A stretch of 64,000 nucleotides of DNA from Aliamphritea spongicola (lineage in GTDB: Bacteria > Pseudomonadota > Gammaproteobacteria > Pseudomonadales > Balneatricaceae): positions 3,596,001-3,660,000 of the forward strand of contig AP025283.1 in NCBI GenBank assembly GCA_024347235.1, read 5' to 3'. The translations under genes and the position numbers were made by a program. Shown piece after piece: positions 19,060-28,560 of the stretch (position 1 is the first letter of the stretch; every line of letters begins with the position of its first letter). The notes under the pieces are model-generated. The model saw only the letters and a program-made list of their open reading frames with translations, did no database searches and was not told where the DNA came from.

Positions 19060-20720
19060 ATGAAAATAAAAACGCAATAACTGACCTTAACATCCCCACT
19101 TCTGAAGGGGGTTTCTATGCTGGTTTCAACCAGTTTGTCACCCTGGGCGCCAAGATTCTGGTTGTCCTGCTGGTAATCTGGGCGGCCATGGATCCGGAAG
19201 GTGCCGGCAGTCTGCTCAGCTCTCTGCAGAGCTGGTCTTTCGCTAACCTGGGCGCCTGGTATATCTACGTCATGGGCTTCTTTGTCGTTGCCTGTCTGTT
19301 CCTGGCAATTATGCCGGGCATCGGTAATGCCAAACTGGGCAAGGCGGATGAAAAACCGGAATTTTCTTACTTTTCCTGGGTTTCTATGATGTTCGGTGCC
19401 GGTATCGGTATCGGCATGATGACCTTCGCCACCGCAGAACCTCTGTACCACTTTGCCAATAACCCGGATACCATTCTGGGCCAGGCAACCGCAAACAGTG
19501 CCGACAATGTCGTGCCGTCTATGAAGTGGGCATTCTTCCACTGGGGCCTGAGTGCCTGGGGCTGCTACGCCATCATCGGTGTCAGCCTGGCATTCTTCAG
19601 CTATAACCGCGGCCTGCCGCTGACCATCCGTTCAGCGCTGACGCCGCTGTTCGGCCGGGCACTGGAAGGTACTCTGGGTCACCTGGTCGATATCGCTGCG
19701 GTACTGGCTACCGTACTGGGTGTTGCGGTTACCGTTGGTTTCGGTGTCAGCCAGTATGCCTCAGGCATCTACGAAGTTTTCGGCTTCGAGTGGCTGATCA
19801 ATGCTGACAAATCTCCGTCTACGGCGGGTATGCTGTTCGCCCTGATGATTGTCATGGTGCTGTCAATCGTGTCTGCCCTGTCCGGTGTCGGTAAAGGCAT
19901 TAAGTGGCTGTCGAACCTCAACATGGGTCTGTCCGGCGCATTGTTACTGTTCTTCCTGATCTTCGGCGCAACAGCGTTTGCACTGGATGCTCTGTTCAAC
20001 GGCATGCTGGAGTATCTGGCATTTGTACCACAGCAACTGTTTAACTACTGGGCACCGGGTGATACTGATCCGGCCAAGAGCCTGTACTCCTGGCAGTCTG
20101 GCTGGTGGACCGTGTTCATCTGGGCATGGTGGATTGCCTTTGCTCCTTTCGTCGGCCTGTTCCTGGCCCGGATTTCCAAAGGCCGTACTGTCCGTGAATT
20201 CATCCTGGGTGCGATGATTGTGCCGACACTGGTATCTTTCATCTGGTTCGCTTTCCTGGGCGGTACTGCGATTGATCTGGAGCTGAATGGTGCCGCTGCC
20301 GGTGCAATCAGCGGTGCAGGTCAGGAAGCACAGCTGTTCATGACCCTGAAACTGATGGTTTCTGAGTCAGTTTATCCGATCATGACCTTGCTGGTTCTGG
20401 TACTGCTGACCACCTTCCTGGTGACCTCTGCAGACTCTGCAATTCTGTGTGTAAACACCATTAACTCTGTTGGCGTGATTCCTAACAAAGGTAAGACTCA
20501 CATCATTATCTGGGGCGCGATGTTTACTGCCGTTATTGCCGTACTCATGGTTGCCGGCGGTCTGGGGGCAATTAAGTCCGCCATGATTGTCGCTGCGGTA
20601 CCGTTCTCAGTCATTATGGCGTTAATGGCTGCATCACTGATCAAAGCACTGATCCGTGACCACCTGCGGGCAAAAGTCGCTAAGGCTGAAGCAACCGGTT
20701 CTTCAGAACCGACAATCTGA
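19060..20720 (+). CDS. BCCT-family betaine/choline/carnitine transporter
   Basis: A sodium- or proton-coupled transporter of the inner membrane with about 12 membrane segments and some 553 residues. It shows GAGIGIGMMTFATAEPLYHF and the BCCT tryptophan signature WTVFIWAWWIAFAPF followed by FLARISKGRTVREF. The N-terminus probably reads MKIKNAITDLNIPTSEGG from ATG 19060, with one A missing from the A run at 19073-19077; otherwise a GTG at 18990 would add an odd leader. Trigonelline and other N-methylated pyridinium acids are betaines, so it is the expected importer for the upstream enzymes. Confidence 0.88.
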
Positions 20721-20740
20721 CACTGGATAGTGGCAATTAT

Positions 20741-20766
20741 AAAAACCGGGGCATGCCCCGTTTTTT
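20741..20766. terminator. Bidirectional terminator between BCCT and enolase-superfamily genes
   Basis: CGGGGCATGCCCCG is a self-complementary 14-mer flanked by AAAAAC on the left and TTTTTTG on the right. It closes both the rightward catabolic operon and the leftward dehydratase operon. Confidence 0.9.
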
Positions 20767-20780
20767 GTTTTCAGATCAGC

Positions 20781-21956
20781 TTATTTGATCTCGATCCGCG
20801 GTGAACGCATCACCACTTCATCATTCAGCTCGATACCGATACCCGGCGCTTCTGATACCTCAAAGAAACCGTTCACTGGCTGCGGATCCTGAATACACAG
20901 TTCGCGGTTCCATGACTTGATCGCATAAGTATGATGCTCATGAATCAGGAAGTTCGGAATGGCCGTTTCCAGATGCAGTGATGCCGCTGTTGCCACCGGG
21001 CCACCGCATACGTGCGCCTGAATCCGCACATCAAAGATATCGGCGTAATCACATACTTTCTTGGTTTCAGTAAAACCGCCGCACAGACCGATATCCGGCT
21101 GCAGCACGTCTACGCTCTGGTCTTCCAGATACGGACGAACCTGCCAGCGGTTGTACAGACGCTCACCGCCGGCAATTGGCACAGCCACTTTATCTGCAAC
21201 CTTGGCATGCAGTGAATGGTTCAGGTAGTTCACCGGCTCTTCGTAATACATGCAGCCGAATTCTTCAGCAATTTCACCCAGTTGGATAGCAGTAGTCGCA
21301 CCCGGCAGTGAGTGGCATTCGAAGATGATATCCACTTCATCGCCCACGGCATTGCGGATCGCTTCCATACGGGCACGGTAAAGTTTCATCTCCGCCTTGG
21401 AGATAATCTTAGTGCGCTCGTAGTAAGTGTTGCCGTCCTTATCGTACATGATCGGATCGACCTTCACGGCATCGTAGCCTTCGGCCATCGCCTTCAGAGC
21501 AGCTTCCGCATACTGCTCTGGCTGTGACAGGGCTTTAAACTCACTGTCCCAGTCAAACTGTAACTGAGATGCATAGGTGCGCAGTTTGTCATTCACCTTA
21601 CCGCCCAGCAGCTGGTATACTGGCAGGCCAAGTGCCTTACCCTTGATGTCCCACAGGGCAGTGTCAATTGCACTCATTGCCGCGTAAACAACCGGTCCGC
21701 CACCCAGGCCCCAGAAGGACTCACGCAGCATCCGTGACCAGAGTTTTTCTGTCTGGAACGGATCGTGGCCAATCAGGAATGCCTCGGCCATTTCCTTAAT
21801 CATATGCGCCGCAGCACTGTGGCCAAGGTCATAGGCCAGCCCCGCTTCACCCACACCGTTAATTCCTTCATCCGTATGAATACGGACAAACACCGGATTC
21901 CATGGCGGACGTTCAGGGCAGTGAATATCGAATACTTCAACCGAAGTAACTTTCAT
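20781..21956 (-). CDS. Enolase-superfamily (mandelate racemase/MLE) acid-sugar dehydratase-like protein
   Basis: A 391-residue enolase-superfamily enzyme. The C-terminal barrel has a KVD motif, then FECHS, YYEEP, AGGERLYNRW, QPDIGLCGG and QAHVCGGPVATA. This order of E-x-H, EEP, GER and a late His resembles galactonate/mannonate-type dehydratases rather than Lys-Lys racemases, though the first metal ligand appears to be Glu instead of Asp. Start MKVTSVEVFDIH has CGGAGAT upstream. It is paired with a class II aldolase gene 86 bp upstream, so a sugar-acid dehydration-aldol route is plausible. Substrate unknown. Confidence 0.85.
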   Translation of the reverse strand: MKVTSVEVFDIHCPERPPWNPVFVRIHTDEGINGVGEAGLAYDLGHSAAAHMIKEMAEAFLIGHDPFQTEKLWSRMLRESFWGLGGGPVVYAAMSAIDTALWDIKGKALGLPVYQLLGGKVNDKLRTYASQLQFDWDSEFKALSQPEQYAEAALKAMAEGYDAVKVDPIMYDKDGNTYYERTKIISKAEMKLYRARMEAIRNAVGDEVDIIFECHSLPGATTAIQLGEIAEEFGCMYYEEPVNYLNHSLHAKVADKVAVPIAGGERLYNRWQVRPYLEDQSVDVLQPDIGLCGGFTETKKVCDYADIFDVRIQAHVCGGPVATAASLHLETAIPNFLIHEHHTYAIKSWNRELCIQDPQPVNGFFEVSEAPGIGIELNDEVVMRSPRIEIK

Positions 21957-22042
21957 ATGTATCTCCGTATTTCTTAATGCTGCGTTGAATACATACACAG
22001 CTTTTATAATCTAAAACAGCACAGACATTTAAACGTGGGGTT

Positions 22043-22810
22043 TTATTCCATGAAGCCCGGATCAAGCTTATAGGCTTTGCGCAGCATCGCCGGCCAGATC
22101 TTCTGGCCACCGGTGGTACCGGTATTAACAATTTTCGCCTGCTTATAAATATTATCCAGTATCGGTTGCGGTACTTTCACCGCCTCCTGGCCACTGGCCT
22201 GCAACATCAGCTGAATTTCACAGGCACGCTGCAGATCAAACATACGCATAAAGGCGTCACCCACCGTCGGGCCAAGGGTCAGGCCACCGTGGTTCACCAG
22301 CAGCATGTGGTTGGTATCCCCAAGATCCTTCTGCAAACGAGCTTTCTCATCTTCATTCACCGCCAGACCTTCGTAACCGTGATACGACAGTGATGACAGG
22401 GAGAACATAGAATACTGGCTGTACGGCAGCAAACCTTCTTTCTGCGTCGCAACAGCAATGGTTGCCGGCGTGTGCAGATGCATAACACAATGGGCATCTT
22501 CACGGACCGCATGCACAGCACTGTGAATGGTGAAGCCGGCCGGATTAATCTCGTAAGGCGTGTCGTCCAGAATATTTCCTTCCAGATCAACTTTAACCAG
22601 ATTGGAGGCCGTCACTTCATCAAACGCCAGACCAAACGCATTCACCAGATACTGATCTGTTCCCGCCAGACGGGCAGAAAGGTGCGTATATATAATGTCG
22701 TCCCAGCCCAGATCAGCCACCAAACGATAGCAGGCCGCCAGGTCCACCCGTAACTGCCACTCTTCTTCTGAGACTTTTCCTTTCAAACTGATTTTCGGTA
22801 AATCGAACAC
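22043..22810 (-). CDS. Class II aldolase/adducin family protein 1
   Basis: A 255-residue zinc-dependent aldolase-fold protein. Metal-site and fold motifs are VMHLHTPAT, LVNHGGLTLGPTVGDAF and NPAGFTIHSAVHAV. I take GTG 22810 as start because GGAG precedes it at good spacing; a TTG at 22825 is possible. It is closely similar to the second class II aldolase at 61.9-62.6 kb. It is the upstream partner of the enolase-superfamily dehydratase. Members split or epimerise sugar phosphates or decarboxylate; no substrate can be assigned. Confidence 0.85.
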   Translation of the reverse strand: MFDLPKISLKGKVSEEEWQLRVDLAACYRLVADLGWDDIIYTHLSARLAGTDQYLVNAFGLAFDEVTASNLVKVDLEGNILDDTPYEINPAGFTIHSAVHAVREDAHCVMHLHTPATIAVATQKEGLLPYSQYSMFSLSSLSYHGYEGLAVNEDEKARLQKDLGDTNHMLLVNHGGLTLGPTVGDAFMRMFDLQRACEIQLMLQASGQEAVKVPQPILDNIYKQAKIVNTGTTGGQKIWPAMLRKAYKLDPGFME

Positions 22811-23036
22811 AGCAGGGCTCCACAACTTAAAACAAATTAAGCAGGGATTTTACGTGATAAGCGCCCGTCTAACCATGCTGTAAATCAGTTCTGCGTGTTA
22901 CACCGGAGAAACCGGTCCTAATATCAGTTGCGAACGCAAATAAATCCCCACAGGCCCCTTACTTGTTAGCCTCAGGACAGCTACACTATGGATCCTTAGC
23001 GTTATTCATATACTTATGGCCATATCGAGTTAAACA

Positions 23037-24388
23037 ATGCAAAACTGGACCCCTGATAGCTGGCAATCCATGCCTATTCTGCAACAGCCGGAATACCAGG
23101 ATACTGCCGCACTGAAACGTGTAGAACAGAAACTGGCCGAACTTCCACCACTGGTATTTGCCGGTGAAGTTCGATCCTTACATCAGCAACTGGCGGAAGT
23201 TTCTGCCGGTCGTGCTTTTCTGCTGCAGGGCGGCGACTGTGCCGAAAGTTTTGCCGAGTTTAATGCCACCAACATCCGCGATACGTTTCAGGCGATGATG
23301 CAAATGGCCGTGGTGATGACCTTCGCCGGTAGCTGCCCGGTGGTTAAGGTTGCCCGCATTGCCGGACAGTACGCAAAACCCGCTCCGCCGGTACCGAAAC
23401 CATCGACGGTGTAGAGCTGCCGAGCTACCGCGGCGATATCATCAACGATATTGAATTCACCGCGGAAGCCCGTACGCCGGACCCGGAGCGTCTGATCCAC
23501 GCCTATAATCAGGCAACATCAACCCTTAACCTGCTGCGTGCTTTTGCTCAGGGCGGTTTTGCCGACCTGCATAAAGTTCACCAGTGGAACCGTGGTTTCG
23601 TCGCCAAGAGCCCGCAGGGTGAAAAGTATCAGCACCTGGCGAAACAGATTGATGATGCGCTGGCCTTCATGGAAGCCTGTGGCATCCGCAGCACTAACGT
23701 GCCGCAACTGAAAGAAACCCAGCTGTTTACTTCCCACGAAGCCCTGCTGCTGAACTACGAACAGGCCCTGACCCGTCGCGACAGCATCACTGAGCACTGG
23801 TACAACTGTTCTGCACACATGCTGTGGATCGGTGACCGTACCCGTCAGCTGGACGGTGCTCATGTTGAATTCCTGCGCGGTGTTGAAAACCCGATCGGTA
23901 TGAAAGTCGGCCCGACCATGAAGCCGGACGAGCTGATTGAAATCATCGATACCCTGAACCCGCAGAACCTGCCGGGCCGCCTGACTCTGATCAGCCGGAT
24001 GGGGGCCGATAACATTACCGAAATGCTGCCACCACTGGTTCGCAAGGTGAAGGAAGAAGGCCGCAACGTGGTGTGGAGCTCTGACCCGATGCACGGCAAC
24101 ACCATCAAGGCCAGCAGCGGTTACAAGACCCGCAGCGTTGAGAGCATTCTGAAGGAAATGAAAGGCTTCTTTGAAGTACACCGTGCTGAAGGTACCTATG
24201 CCGGCGGTGTTCACTTTGAAATGACCGGTCAGAACGTTACTGAGTGTATCGGTGGTGCTTACCAGATCACAGAAGAAGGTCTGGGCGACCGCTACCACAC
24301 CCACTGTGATCCGCGTCTGAATGCTGACCAGGCACTGGAACTGGCGTTCCTGATTGCCGATACACTGAAACAGGCCCGTGGCCGTTAA
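23037..24388 (+). CDS. Class II (plant-type) DAHP synthase (one frameshift)
   Basis: Condenses phosphoenolpyruvate and erythrose 4-phosphate at the first shikimate step. Recognised by [18 protein letters not shown] at the N-terminus, [19 protein letters not shown], and [10 protein letters not shown] near the end. A missing C in a CCC run near 23389 breaks the frame; with it restored, [20 protein letters not shown] is read through. About 450 residues, normal for class II. The stop overlaps the start of a YqcC-like gene (TAATG). Class II enzymes lack the usual type I ACT-free regulation, and regulation cannot be read here. Confidence 0.93.
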
Positions 24389-24725
24389 TGTCACAGCACT
24401 TATCCAGGCATAAGCAACTGGCTGCAGTTCTGAGCGATATCCGCACAGAACTGCAGCACCTCAACCGCTGGCAAAGCCAGCCTCCTTCCCAGAAGCGCTG
24501 GCCAGCCAGCAACCTTTTGCAGTAGATACCCTGAGTTTCTTTGAGTGGACGCAGTGGATAATGCTGCCACGCTTTGAGGCACTGATTGAGCAGCAAGCCC
24601 CGTTACCGGGAAACTGCAATATCGCCCCGATGACAGAAACCGTCGTTCAACAGGAAGGCATTGACGGCGAACAGCTGATTGCACTGTTTCACCGTCTGGA
24701 CCAGACTCTCAATGGTACCCACTGA
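24388..24725 (+). CDS. YqcC family protein (DUF446; one frameshift)
   Basis: A small protein of about 112 residues, coupled by TAATG to the DAHP synthase gene. After restoring one G near 24493 it reads QKALASQQPFAVDTLSFFEW, then TQWIMLPRFEALI and LPGNCNIAPMTE, which are YqcC/DUF446 hallmarks. The function of the family is unclear; E. coli YqcC sits beside the pseudouridine synthase truC. The frame break makes it easy to overlook. Family assignment is good; the role is unknown. Confidence 0.8.
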
Positions 24726-24752
24726 GAGCCTGATTTATCTCAACTCAATCGC

Positions 24753-25150
24753 TCAGTCGGCAATGCCAGCCAGAACAATCTCGTTGTAACTGACCACCCC
24801 TTTTACTTCACCGCCGGCAATCACCGGGGCAATCGACAGGCCAAAGTTATCGAACAACCGGGCGCTGTAACGAATGTCCATTTCAGGCTCTACCCCGATC
24901 ACCGGCTTGGTCATAATTTCGTAAATGTTCACCCGCTCCGGGGCACGGTCTTTGCCAGTACCTGCTTGGCAATATCCGACAACAGTAAAATACCGTACTC
25001 GTCATCGTCATTACGTTTATCAACCAGCAACGCTGCCACATTACGCTGCTTATAGATGGCAATCGCTTCCTTAACTGTCATCAGGCCATCCACAATCGCA
25101 TAGTCCTGAACCATGACATCCTTAACACGTACCAGCTTACGCTCGCTCAT
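24753..25150 (-). CDS. CBS-pair protein in the DUF1538 operon (one frameshift)
   Basis: About 132 residues with two CBS motifs: VKDVMVQDYAIVDGLMTVKE then, after a break near 24955, YEIMTKPVIGVEPEMDIRY and IAPVIAGGEVKGVVSYNEI. CBS pairs commonly bind adenine nucleotides. The start ATG overlaps the stop of the PII-like gene (ATGA), so the four genes 24753-27027 are one transcription unit on the minus strand. A regulatory role for the DUF1538 membrane proteins is the natural inference. Confidence 0.82.
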
Positions 25151-25496
25151 AACTCTTCCTCAACCACATTAGTCAGGGTTTCAATCTGGTGGGCAACCCC
25201 ACCGCATCTTCCACATCCAGCTGAATCGCAATACCCTTCCCCGGTGCACTTTCAAAACCGGCCACCTCGGAAATGGTCTCCAGAATTTTACGGCTCAGAT
25301 GTTCTTCCACTATAAACAGCAGCACATCCCGCTGGGTTTCCAGGTTAAGACCGAAGAACGTCTTGGTCTTATTAACCCCTTCACCGCGGGCATTATTGAT
25401 CACCGTGGCACCGGTTGCGCCGGCATCACGGGCGGCCTTCATAACCTGATCGGTTTGTGCATCCTCAACGAAAACCACCAGCAATTTAAAATGCAT
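25147..25496 (-). CDS. PII-like nitrogen-regulator family protein (one frameshift)
   Basis: A 116-residue PII-fold protein: MHFKLLVVFVEDAQTD, GATGATVINNARGEG, a T-loop-like KTKTFFGLNLETQRD, and GKGIAIQLDVEDAVG at the C-terminus. The Tyr uridylylated in GlnB is not evident, so it is not a canonical GlnB/GlnK. A break near 25192 displaces the last 15 residues. It lies 17 bp after the first DUF1538 gene stop, hinting that it senses a small molecule and gates that membrane system, as GlnK does for AmtB. Confidence 0.82.
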
Positions 25497-25513
25497 AAAT
25501 CCTTCCTATCCTT

Positions 25514-26299
25514 TTATTCTGCCTGTTGCTGACGCGCACTTCGGGCCGCCAGCCAACCGGTAATCTGGGCATAACCCATAACTGTTATCATCGGAAACAG
25601 ACTGGCAAATGCGATCAGGCCAAAGCCGTCAATTAACGGACTGCGCCCCGGCACAGTACTGGCCAGCCCCAGCCCCAGTGCAGCCACCAGCGGTACGGTT
25701 ACGGTGGAGGTGGTTACCCCGCCAGAATCATAGGCCAGCGGTACAATCAGCTTAGGCGCAAAGAAGGTCTGAATGACTACAAAAATGTAACCGGTGATGA
25801 TGAACCAGTGAATCGGATACCCGGTGACGATACGCCAGGTGCCCAGACTGATACCCACAGCAACCCCTAGCGCCACCGCCAGACGCAGCCCCCAGATACC
25901 GATTGCCCCGCCTGATACTTCATTAGCCTTAATAGCAACAGCAATGAGCGAAGGCTCCGCAATCGTCGTGCTGGCACCAATGGCAAAAGCGAAAATATAA
26001 ACCCAATAGTAATCTTCCCAAGTCAGACTGCCGGCAACCGCCTCTCCGCCACTGAGGAACAGAGGATCAGTCAGCTGCTCTGCCATCAGCCGCCCTATTG
26101 GGAACAGAGCTTTCTCCAGCCCCAGCAGGAACAGCGCCAACCCAACAATCACATAAGCAAACCCGAACAGAACCCGCTTCAGATTAGGAATTGGCCGGCG
26201 AATAACGAAAATCTGAAAACCAAAAATGATTGCCGCAATCGGTATGACATCCTTGATCGTCGTAAACAGAATACTGAACAGTTGTTCTAACAGCTCCAT
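25514..26299 (-). CDS. DUF1538 integral membrane protein, copy A
   Basis: A 261-residue polytopic membrane protein of the PF07556 (DUF1538) family with about seven hydrophobic segments. Conserved-looking stretches are FAIGASTTIAEPSLIAVA and YDSGGVTTSTVTVPLVAALG, both repeated almost exactly in copy B. The start overlaps the copy B stop (TGATG). It is predicted to be a transporter subunit from topology and conserved Gly/Pro/Thr motifs in the membrane; no substrate is established to my knowledge. Confidence 0.88.
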   Translation of the reverse strand: MELLEQLFSILFTTIKDVIPIAAIIFGFQIFVIRRPIPNLKRVLFGFAYVIVGLALFLLGLEKALFPIGRLMAEQLTDPLFLSGGEAVAGSLTWEDYYWVYIFAFAIGASTTIAEPSLIAVAIKANEVSGGAIGIWGLRLAVALGVAVGISLGTWRIVTGYPIHWFIITGYIFVVIQTFFAPKLIVPLAYDSGGVTTSTVTVPLVAALGLGLASTVPGRSPLIDGFGLIAFASLFPMITVMGYAQITGWLAARSARQQQAE

Positions 26300-27027
26300 C
26301 AGATCACCATCCCGTATGCCATTACAAAAATCATCGGTGTCAGTGACGCAAAGGCGATCAGACCAAAGCCGTCAATCATCGGATTACGGCCTTCAATCGA
26401 CGAAGCCAGCCCCACACCCAGTGCAGTCACCAGTGGTACTGTTATAGTCGAAGTCGTTACCCCGGAATCATAGGCAATACCGATGATCTCCCGCGGCGCA
26501 AACGCCGTCATAATCACCACCAGCACATAGCCCATGGCGATCATATAGTGAATTGGCCAGCCTTTGAGAATGCGCAGAACCCCTAACACAATGGCCAGAC
26601 CCACCGAAAATGCCACGGTATACCGCAAACCAGATGCGTAGCTGGCCATGGCTTCATCACTGGCCAGGATCATGCCTCCTTCTGCGGCCACCTTGGCCGC
26701 TTCAGCAGAAACAGCAATCAGTGCCGGTTCCGCCACCGTAGTACCAAACCCCAGCGCAAACGCAAAGGTAAGCAACCAGAATACGCTGCCCTTACGTGCG
26801 AACGCATTAGCCAGGGTCTCCCAATGGGAAACAGCCCCATCTCCAGCCCGTAGATAAAAATGTTAAACCGGCAACCACACACAGCAGCCCAGTCATCACC
26901 CCAACAAAGTCCGGTAACGGTTGTTGCAATACAGCGATCTGAAAAATCCGATAACCAATACAATTGGTAACAGATCCCTCAGACTGCCCAGCATCGACCG
27001 CCCCAACGCAAGAAAAGCGCTATTCAA
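26299..27027 (-). CDS. DUF1538 integral membrane protein, copy B (frameshifted)
   Basis: A paralogue of copy [21 protein letters not shown] and [19 protein letters not shown] mirror its motifs. Breaks near 26808, 26860 and 26935 scatter the N-terminus, which in restored form reads [20 protein letters not shown] and [19 protein letters not shown]. The probable start is TTG 27027, with GGGAG upstream. Together A and B look like the two halves of one transporter made by gene duplication. Confidence 0.8.
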
Positions 27028-27423
27028 ATTTACGCCGCTCCCTCTGATTAATAGTTGTTATCCGTTAAATATATTGTACGTAACTGCCTCTCTGCACTCA
27101 GTATCAGCTGAGGTGTTTTCCAGCCATTTATTGCGTTTAATCAACTGATGAGCAATTTCCCTGACCAGACAACTGCGCCCCGGAATACAGAGCTGCATAT
27201 TACGCCCTATAACCTGCCAAAGTGTGCTTAAAACCTTTATAAATCAATACGTATACGACTAAAGCCTAATACTGATACCCTACCGGAATTACACATTTCG
27301 TCGCAGCATTCCGCAGGGGTTTCCGCACAGCTGTATATCCCTCCCAGACCTGATAAAATAGCCCTCCTTCTTGGCACTAGCCATGTATGCAGATCACCTA
27401 CAACACCGGAATCATTCTGCCCC
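27028..27423. other. Intergenic region, no gene recognised
   Basis: About 400 bp between the leftward DUF1538 operon and the rightward DUF3549 gene. It is AT-richer than its surroundings and should carry both promoters. A possible -10 box GATAAAAT lies at 27352-27359. No ORF with family resemblance, tRNA or strong hairpin was seen. Confidence 0.6.
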
Positions 27424-28486
27424 ATGCGACGTTTTGAAACCCTGACCGATTTTATCCGCCAGACCGATGGCCAGTTTCGTATCTTTGATATGGGCCGTCG
27501 GGTCAGCAAACTCTCTGCAGACACCTTTCAGAAAGTTGAAAACGGACACATTCCTTATCCCCTGCCATTCTTACATCAAGCGTGGATCGGTGTGCTGCTA
27601 TGGAACCCAAAACAGCAGGATCAGAACGTTGTCTGGTTTTTAAAGCTGCCGCTGGATGAACAGGGTTATCTGGTTCAGGCCGCCCGGGACGACTTTCTGG
27701 CCCGCCTGCTGGAAAACCTGATGAACAATCAGGGGTGATGGATGCATCTGAAAACACTGAAGGCTTCCGGGATGCTCTCAAAGACAACCCGTTCTCATTC
27801 AAACCTGAACAGGAAAAGATGGCCGCCTTTCATGCGAAAGCAACCCTGAAAACCCGCCAGCCAGCCTCTTCGTACTACGAACATGCACAGGCCTATTTCA
27901 CCGGTCAGGCAGACCCGGAAAAATGGGATGGGCTGGGATTTCAGGGCATTGCAGACTTCGTCGTCCGTCTGGATCAGGGAGATAACGCAGCAGCCCTGAC
28001 GAAACAACTGACAACCTTACCTGCCACACCGCTGGAAGCAATCAGCAGTCTGCTGGAACATGCTGAGCCAGATGCCGCCCTGACCACCGCGATCAGCCAG
28101 CGCCTGCATACCGCTCTTAATGATCAGGAAAGCAGCCCTAATCTCATCGGTGCACTGGTACGAGGATTGTCTAACAGCAAAGACGAAGCCACCAAGGTTA
28201 AGATTCTCACAGAAGTGGTGAACAGCCCGGTCGCGAAAGATCCGGAAGTCATCGCTGCTGTTGCCAGCCGCTGCTGGATGACCTTACAGCATCCGGAACT
28301 GTTAACGCCTTTCCTGGAAACACTGGCAGTCAACAACGCCGGTCAGGCCTGCTTCAACCGGGTCATGGCCGACCTGATGTTTATTCCCACCCTGCGTGCC
28401 CTTTCCTGCAAGCCTTCCGCTCTGAACCCCGCAGCGAAGCCCTGGTGAAAGCCATCGGTGGCCTGTTTGGTGAGTCGTTTAAGTAA
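27424..28486 (+). CDS. DUF3549 family protein (two frameshifts)
   Basis: A soluble protein of about 354 residues, split by breaks near 27735 and 28405. The N-terminus ETLTDFIRQTDGQFRIFDMGRR matches DUF3549 proteins of gammaproteobacteria; later segments include FHAKATLKTRQPASSYYEHA and WMTLQHPELLTPFLE. The repeated helical pairs suggest an alpha-solenoid-like fold. Function is unknown. No clear SD precedes ATG 27424, but the family N-terminus supports this start. Confidence 0.82.
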
Positions 28487-28510
28487 GATTTATCCGGAAA
28501 GACTAAAAAC

Positions 28511-28532
28511 ACGCCATCACCTCTGATGGCGT
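28511..28532. terminator. Hairpin between DUF3549 and the replication-protein gene
   Basis: ACGCCATCA and TGATGGCGT form a perfect 9-bp stem with a CCTC loop between two convergent genes. A short A run lies on the left and no clear T run on the right, so it is a moderate terminator candidate, best for the leftward gene. Confidence 0.6.
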
Positions 28533-28560
28533 ACCTTCATAACAATTTGTCAGAATCTGA

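Noticed and set aside
27251..27256. GTATAC in the 27.0-27.4 kb intergenic region as another GntR operator
   Set aside because: Only the 6-bp core is present, without the extended CTGTATACAG arms or a linked catabolic gene.
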